Notes under the pieces: model-generated | Seen by the model: only the letters and a program-made list of their open reading frames with translations | Told to the model about the DNA's origin: nothing | Database searches by the model: none | Shown here: piece by piece, positions 57,626 through 64,000 of the stretch | How positions within the stretch are numbered: the stretch's first letter is position 1 | Layout of the letters: the number at the start of each line of letters is the position of its first letter | Program-made: the position numbers and the translations under genes | Source: Reticulitermes lucifugus | Taxonomy: Eukaryota > Arthropoda > Insecta > Blattodea > Rhinotermitidae | Direction: 5' to 3' | Assembly: GCA_026260175.1 (NCBI GenBank) | Contig: JAKCWW010000151.1 | Span: 32,213-96,212 of the forward strand | DNA: 64,000 nt

Positions 57626-57773
57626 AGCCGTGCCGTGACTCAGGCGGTTAGTCGCCGGCCTCCCACCGCGGAGGCCCGAGTTCGATCCCGGGTCACACTC
57701 CATGTAGGATTTGTGGTGGACAAAGTGGCACTGGGACAGCCCCCCCCCCCAGTACTTCGGTTTCCCCTGTCAG
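57626..57773 (+). mobile_element. SINE2, 3' truncated
   Basis: CAGGCGGTTAGTCGCCGGCC and GAGTTCGATCCCGGGTCACA form the best SINE2 head, with both promoter boxes intact-looking. The body runs to CGGTTTCCCCTGTCA and then stops. It includes a run of eleven C (57740-57750). Loss of the 3' end is unusual for a SINE and suggests a later deletion. Confidence 0.82.
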
Positions 57774-59649
57774 ACCAAATGTTACACGACACACGTTCGG
57801 TTGTTTCTGAGTTCTCTTTCTTTTGAAGTTTAAAATCTGAAATGTTGCATGCATTTGCGTGGTTCATTGGATATTCGTTCTATAGTAACCGCACGTAAAC
57901 AAATATTCATAACATTTCTTCCAAACAATGAAGGGCTGCCTAGTGATATGGTGTAGTGATCACGCATGACACTCCATTATTTTTGGTTAATTTCTCATCC
58001 AGGAGATTTTCCTGGCAATTGTTCTTGCTCTTTTCTCAGTCCATCGTAGAAACTGAAGCATTTCAGCAAAAATAGGCAACACCACTTAAGGATGAGTAAG
58101 ATAGGAAGTTTTTATAACCAAGACGTTGGAATCAGTCTTCTTTACTGTTGCCATTTAGTGACGACAGTACCCGGGACAAATATTTCGAACACCTTTGGTC
58201 AGGGTTTTGAACCACTTGACGAGAATAGGTGTGTGTGACCGTAAATACGTGAATGTCCACGAAGGTCACGTCACGTCACATTGTGGTACCACGGACTGAC
58301 TGCGCGCTTCTTTCATGCAAATGATACAAACCACGGACAGGAAGGCGTTGGGTGACACACTGTGGATCTTAGAGCCGACGGATGCACGAAAGAAGTTTCG
58401 AAATTTCAACACCACTTATCCGAGAATAAGTTTAGTGGTTCGGAAGTAGAGATTTTAGTCGACTGAAACAGCTTGACACTCTACGACATAGAATGGATGC
58501 TTGGCCTCTTGTTTCTTAACCGGCGTTTTATCAGCTGCAGCTGATAATTAGACTCGTTTTGAATGTGCGGGTATTGTGATCTGGAAGAGATTAATGGGGA
58601 AGTGTTAGTGCTGTGTTTGAAGATTCTGTATTGCCATTGACTAGATGAACTAAAGAAAGCAAACAGAATTGTATGAATAAAACAAAGAAAAAGCGTGAAA
58701 TGGCACCTCCCTAGTATAAACCGGATGCGTTACTACATAAGCGAAGCAGTTCGTCTGTTTTGGAGACTTTACTCTTTCGTTTTTGATTCTGCCCATTCGA
58801 GTCGTATATTGTAATTCGGATTAGAGAGTTAATGTTGCCGAGAATTAGAGAAGTAAAACTGGACGTTGTGTTCGCGGCATGTGCCAAGTACTGACGGAGA
58901 CAAATGACAGCCGATCATGCCATTCGGACGTTTGCACTCCCCCTCCCACCATTGTTCGACCCTCCCTTTGTCTGTTTTGCCACCCCCGAATCTGTTTCTG
59001 TATCTGGCGGTTCATCTGTTTGACCACTGCATTGTATGGCGTGTTGCGGTATGTTCTTATATATAGAAATTGACATGCAAAGTGAATTTGCGCTCTATAG
59101 GTTGTACGTGTGTCGCTAGGAACATAAGCGCGTGGTAAGCGTAGAGCCAGGAAATGCCCCGGACTTGCATACTGTGTCCCGGAAAGATTTTGGAAACAGC
59201 CGTTGTCCGCGATTGTTTCACCCGTCTTCCTACTCCGTATTAAGCCTACTTTGTCTATTGGGGGGGGGGAGATTGGGATAGGATTTTTGTATCTGTTAGG
59301 TCTTCATAACCCAGGGTACACAGACATTGTTCCTGTGTGTGATACTATAATGATTCTTGAGCAGCAGGTAGCTGCTCGATTGGTCAGAATATTGTACCCA
59401 GTCCACCCACCCACGAGGGTTATGTCGTGTTTACAAGTGACTGTCGTTGGACCTTTTAAGAAATTTGAAGCAGTAGGGAACCACTCTGAAGCAGTGTTTT
59501 CCCAATGAGGATTTCGCAGAACATGGTACATACCGCAAATAATTCTAATATCCCTCGAAATATCGCGTGAATTTTTCTCGAGCAATTAGCAACCCTGGAG
59601 TATTCTTCGTGCGATACGGTGTGTTTTATTTTCATTTTCATAGGTGTGG
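57774..59649. other. No gene or repeat recognised
   Basis: Frames up to 101 codons (59203-59508) without domains. A ten-G run lies at 59260-59269. Confidence 0.42.
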
Positions 59650-59975
59650 GTTACTCGGAATATGAACAATGATTTTAGAGTTAATTTTATTTCAATCCAA
59701 CAAATGCACTACATTTTCTTTCATTTCTATGGGTATATTTACATAAAGGTCTTTAATGTCAAATGTAATTAATCTAGTAATTCCATTATCTTTAACTCGC
59801 TTAATTCGTGTGCTAGTTGTGTTGAGTTATGTGTAACATAGGTGTTTGGCAATTGTAAGGTTTCCGTAAGCCATATACTAAGAAACTTAGCTATTTTGTA
59901 TGATGGAGCGTATATGTTGTTGACTACTGGTCTAATTGGTTCATTATGATTTTAGAAGTCCCGCAATGGGAAAAA
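59650..59975 (-). mobile_element. Penelope-like element, reverse transcriptase remnant
   Basis: The minus strand carries NEPIRPVVNNIYAPSYKIAK, then FLSIWLTETLQLPNTYVT, and later ITFDIKDLYVNIP. These match, in order, the PIRPIVN..PSY-LAKFL block and the FD-K-LY-NIP block of Penelope-like reverse transcriptases. About 100 residues of a domain several times longer survive, so it is a broken fossil with a few breaks. No endonuclease part or terminal repeat is seen next to it. It is the only coding trace of the class that carries hammerhead motifs. Confidence 0.78.
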
Positions 59976-61017
59976 AAGTTGGGATACACTGCTCTTAAGA
60001 ACAAAATAAATATGCAGTATGTGTAAAGATACAGTTTGTACTTCACAAGAGACCAGAGTTTTGTTTCCATTAGAAAGACCAGTCGCTGGATGTAACATGG
60101 TTAAATCATATGGAACATGTAAATATACTACGTGGAAAAAATGCAGGCTTTTTGGAATTAAACTTGGCGGTACGTATACTGATACTATTTAAGGGTTCTG
60201 TATTACTACACAACTTCAGTTGACAGGTCTGCAGTATAGTATGTGTCGGGATTCTTTTGCCGGTAATTCTGTCTGAATTGTTTGTCCAATTTTTTGTTCA
60301 TCTAACCTGCAGAATTGTTTTAATACAATAAATGTTCGGAAAATATAAAGAGGAGCAGTTTATGACTGGAGGGCTGTGTTTTTGGAGATGTATATGTGCA
60401 GCTGGAGTCTGTCTTTCGACTTAACGCTTTTACGACGAGCCGTCCTTGAGCGATTTGTTTCTGAAGTTTTGAGTTTAGCTCATGCATATGATGGTCCACA
60501 CCGTATTAAAAGTATATCGAAACGGACGAAAATGAAGCATTAACATTTTGCGTCCATTCTCCCTATACGAGTAATCCATCGAGTGGTTTGGGTGGTGATA
60601 CACGCGGAGGTACAGACATGTAGAGGACGCTTGTTCTTATAACGAAGGGTTGCCATGCCAGTTCGACAATTTGTGCAGCAAGTAGTGGAGGCTGATTGCA
60701 ATTACAGCAATTTGCAATTGTATTGGAGCTTCAAATTGCACCTGATGTGTGTCCACCGACAGAATTGAAAGCGCGAGAACGGTCCCCGTAATGAGCCTCT
60801 GTTCATCATTGGATTACGCCGTGATCATTCGACGTCATTTCACTCCCTTCGGGTTTCTATTTTGTTGTGTATGACTGTGAAACTTGATTTCTTACTCTGT
60901 TGGTGGGGAAACAAATATAGGTTTATCATCGCTTGGACCATTGGTTGATTTTAGATGGTGTTTGTGATAATAAATTAGTATCATGATCAACGCTTATAGA
61001 AAAAGTAGTTGTACCTT
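59976..61017. other. No gene recognised
   Basis: AT-rich near 59980-60350; might include more of the decayed Penelope-like copy but nothing is legible. Confidence 0.4.
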
Positions 61018-61285
61018 TGCACGCCATGAAGGCATAAGGGGGAGCAGAGGAATAGCTCCACTAATTCTTAACGTCGGCATTAGCTGGATATGAGTGGCCA
61101 GTTCACACCCTGGTTGATATATCCCCGAGAATGAATACCGGTAACCATTGTATAGGAGGCTAGGTGGGCCCCAGAGCCAGTAAGGACGGTTTTTGAGAAT
61201 ATAAACTCTCGTTTCCTTGACGGGATTGGAACACCGTACCGTCCAGTTTGTAGGTGGTCGCTTTACCGACTATGCAGTGCTAAAC
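61018..61285 (-). mobile_element. SINE1, near full length, inverted
   Basis: The minus strand starts near TGCATAGTCGGTAAAGCGAC (box A), has GGTGTTCCAATCCCGTC at box B, then GGGGCCCACCTAGCCTCCTA, AGCTATTCCTCTGCTCC and the end GCCTTCATGGCGTGC. It shares the 3' end with 40548 and 41228. Confidence 0.8.
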
Positions 61286-62403
61286 ACACGTGTCATCTGC
61301 TTTACCATTAAGGAACCTCGCAATTTGTTTCGTATGGTTGTCACTATAAACAGTACTTTTTTCCCCCCCGAAATAGGATTCACCGATTAGAGGAGCATTT
61401 GATGAGTTACAACGGATACTTAAGAAAACTGAGTTTTACTGCGCAGTGATTTCATGAAGCGTGCTTTTACCTTTTGGGTTGGGCCGACGTAATGGAAGGA
61501 GCGGCCCAGTGTTCTAAGTGTTCACTCGCCAGTAATGTACTTCCAGTCTGCTAAGGATTTGTCATTATCAGTAGCTACTACTACCAAATTGCTAGTGGAT
61601 CTACATTGCACGCTCCGTAGCATTAAGCATACTGACTTCTAAGCAACAAACTAATCAACACTCTAGAATCAAACCCCGAACGTTCATCATTAATACGTAG
61701 GATCGCTTTCTGATACGGTACTGAGTCAGTTCAATTCGGTTCGCATCTTCACAAGCAGTTTCTACAGGTGCATTACAGTGACGCCTCACATCCCCTACTT
61801 CGTCTTACAGCTCGGCAGCTTTCTGCCACAACGGAATTCTTTTCTCCTGTCCCAACTACCAATTCAACCCACAGGCACTGCGTTCGTTTGATTAATTTTA
61901 AGAGTGTCAGATGTCTGCATAACCGACATTGCCGAAGTCCTATTTCTGTAATATATATGATATTTCTTACGTAACCCAAACTAATCAAACAAAGCAATCA
62001 AATCATCTCCGTAATTTGTCATTAGCAATACACCTGTTAGGGGCATTTAGTTGGTACTCGACATAAAACTTCTTTGCATACACAAAACACCTTTCCCAGC
62101 ACATCCTACACCGAACCATTTCAATCGACTTCACGTTCTGACATCACGTTTGCCCCCATCCCACATTACACTTACGACTCCCTAAGTGGCCTGATCCTAC
62201 CTTGGCAGGCTGACGCGTTTTCAAGCGCATTTTAACTGTATGCTCATACGCCCATGAAAACGGATAAATTGATTGCCGGCCTACAGGTAGGATTTTGGTA
62301 TTATGTCAGTTTCCACGTAGTGTCTTTGAACACAGTGACCGCTTTCAATAAAACTCGGTTGTCATCGTCATGGTGTTAAATTTTAAGTCTGTCATCAGTT
62401 ACT
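61286..62403. other. No gene or repeat recognised
   Basis: Short frames only. Nothing supportable. Confidence 0.45.
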
Positions 62404-62657
62404 GGGCCGCGATAGCGTAGTCGGTATAGCGACTCGCTAGGGGCTGGATGGTCCGCGGATCGAATCCCGGTGGGGGCAAGATTTTCCGCACTCGCCCAGA
62501 ACGGCCCTGGGGTTTGTCTCTTTCCCGGGGGTAAAGGGGCGTGGCGTTGGCCACCCACCTCCATATAGCGCCGAGGTTAAAGAAAGAGTAGAGCTATAGG
62601 TCTTATTCCCACTGTGGGCCTTCATGGCCTGTTCTAGGGTGAACTTTACCTTTTACC
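62404..62657 (+). mobile_element. SINE1, near full length
   Basis: GCGATAGCGTAGTCGGTATA and CGGATCGAATCCCGGTGGGG form a very well kept head. The body has CCCGGGGGTAAAGGGGCGTG, CCACCCACCTCCATATAGCG and the end AGGGTGAACTTTACC. It lacks part of the middle (GCCTCCTGTAC block). Confidence 0.85.
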
Positions 62658-62795
62658 TGCCAGCACAACCGCCGCGCAGTGTTCCCAGTTAGTTGCAGCA
62701 CTAGAACACTCGAAATCCTGAAAATGTGCAGTAAAATATCTTCAGAAATATACTTTCGGTGACGTCTTTTTTGTAAAAGGGGTTTTCGGTCTTCC

Positions 62796-62822
62796 GTGGC
62801 CTAGTCACTATACCGACTACGC
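62796..62822 (-). mobile_element. SINE1 head scrap, inverted
   Basis: The minus strand reads GCGTAGTCGGTATAGTGACT, a SINE1 box A region. It faces the plus-strand scrap at 62906. Confidence 0.5.
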
Positions 62823-62905
62823 TAGTTACGTTGATGGCTTGGTTTTTTATTATTCGAAGTATGTTTCCTCTTATATACTTCCAGTGTCCTGTGCAGGCCG
62901 TGTTT

Positions 62906-62947
62906 GTGGCCTATGCTGTAGTCGGTATAGTGATTAGGCCAGGCCTG
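62906..62947 (+). mobile_element. SINE1 head scrap
   Basis: GCTGTAGTCGGTATAGTGAT resembles the SINE1 box A region. It shares TATAGTGA.TAGGCC with the inverted scrap at 62796, so one inverted duplication could explain both. Confidence 0.5.
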
Positions 62948-63353
62948 GTCAGCCTTTTATATGGTGTGGGCAAATTGGTAAAATTTGGTCTGCATGCGGG
63001 CAACATGAATTTCAACACACAGAATGAAGAATGAATAAGTATATGCATAACCTTACGTGTATATTTTTTCTATGTATCATGTGCATTAAAAGTATACGTT
63101 ACTGATAAAATTAGGGAAGAAGTTTTAAAAATGCAATTTACTAAATAGGCTAGAGTGTCGCTATTTTAGCACATTTTTTTAAAAAATTGACTACTAATGT
63201 AATGTACGTCTCCATTAACAGACAGCTCACAGTTTTTAAAAATTTCTTCGGCGTTGTATCTCGGCTTTGCCAGGGAAAGGGTTAAAAGAGGTTATCTCAT
63301 TTCGAAGGTCTTCGCGGGCAACATAACACTGTGGCGCAGTTAACAATTGACCT
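62948..63353 (-). repeat. ~410-bp interspersed repeat of unassigned class, copy B
   Basis: The reverse complement matches 10850-11260. Shared strings include ATGTGCTAAAATAGC, TTGAAATTCATGTTGC and AGCCGAGATA. The motif TGTTGCCCGC is intact near both ends, in direct orientation. Confidence 0.75.
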
Positions 63354-64000
63354 GCGATGTGGGCTGATCGGTCTCGGACTAGGCTGAGGGTTGGAGTCGG
63401 GGAATCGGTGTTCTATTCTTCGCATTTCTCCAAAGCGTCCAGATCGTCTCTGGTCCCCCCAGCTCACTACCGGGAGGCAGAGCTTCCGGTGTGTGAAGTT
63501 GTTGTCACCTCCGTCAAAGGCCAAGAATTGTTTGATTACATTTTACGCCTGCTTTTCAAGCAGACGATTCATTCTGTGTTGGTTACTCATCACAACAAAT
63601 CTTTAAAATTTTTACGGTGACATGAGAAATGCGCAGGGTTTTACTAATCTGATACGCTGATTACAGAAGTTGTTTTATCCCCTTCGTAATTGCATGCAAG
63701 ACATTAAAATGTCCACACACGTAACAAAACAGCCTGGCGGATTACACACAGCCACGATGGTGATGTTTATCTGTGTTGTCTTATTGAGAGAAAAACAGCG
63801 GCTGTAGGACACAGCCAGCCTGTAATGCTCCCAGGGTGTGACTGAGGAGAAATAGTCACCCGGCTGTTATAATCCAGACCTGCCTGCACAGCGTAATGCT
63901 GTTCTTTCCTGCAAACATACGCTGAACGATGCTTGTTTTAAACGTAAAATGTTCAGTTGGTGTCTGTGCACGCGTTAGGGGTTGCATTCATTCATAATTT
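63354..64000. other. No gene recognised
   Basis: A stretch at about 63430-63480 resembles the SINE1 body (CAGATCGTCTCTGGTCCCCC) but is too diverged to call. Frames up to 87 codons have no domain. Confidence 0.4.

Noticed and set aside
62404-62480. Possible true tRNA gene
   Set aside because: The box-like sequences are part of the SINE1 head; the rest does not fold into a cloverleaf and the SINE body follows.
1-64000. CRISPR arrays, operons, bacterial or phage genes
   Set aside because: No regularly spaced direct repeats and no dense coding. The SINEs, LINEs and mariners show eukaryotic nuclear DNA.

Overview
This window looks like non-coding DNA from an arthropod nuclear genome, probably an insect. 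A cockroach or termite is my best guess, from remembered repeat families rather than a database match. It is AT-leaning, has two assembly gaps (18818-19330 and 31674-32280), and contains no host gene I can defend. The open reading frames are short, mostly chance or repeat-derived, and none shows a host domain. The window therefore reads as intergenic DNA or the inside of a very long intron. A candidate zero-length-exon (recursive) splice site at 17251-17277 favours the intron reading if it is real.

Almost everything identifiable is a fossil mobile element. Three tRNA-headed SINE families recur. SINE1 is the most abundant (1401, 5205, 17424, 18033, 18738, 26327, 26668, 29928, 30345, 39918, 40548, 41228, 56637, 61018, 62404 and others). 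SINE2 is at 15704, 41631, 57626 and a scrap at 18605. SINE3 is at 1, 5866 and 13065. LINE 3' ends with the recognisable GHVARM / DW...RWRAL coding tail lie at 19331, 36450, 38125, 39640 and 44475. DNA transposons are a PIF/Harbinger derivative with a MADF-domain remnant (16490-17009), a 213-bp TIR MITE (10612-10824), two different mariner/Tc1-type transposase remnants (34505 and 51097) and a hAT end (31562). Two repeats of unassigned class also recur: a ~507-bp unit (23574, 33578, 37480) and a ~410-bp unit (10850, 62948).

The most interesting layer is a set of about fifteen short stem-loops with the layout CTGANGA - hairpin - GAAAC - short loop, which resemble the type I hammerhead ribozymes known from Penelope-like retroelements. 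They occur singly (3003, 12876, 15568, 45009), inside a 149-bp hairpin (14747-14895), in a ~155-bp insertion with a likely target-site duplication (33813-33967), and in head-opposed inverted pairs (8905-9660, 47298-47727, 48790-48905, 52541-52681). A very common insect repeat that translates as F-W-D-V-T-P-C carries the same motif on its antisense strand, so it belongs to this layer. A Penelope-like reverse transcriptase remnant at 59650-59975 supplies a plausible source of machinery. The repeated appearance of inverted pairs in unrelated subfamilies is the pattern most worth following. Most motif copies have decayed cores, so present-day self-cleavage is not claimed.
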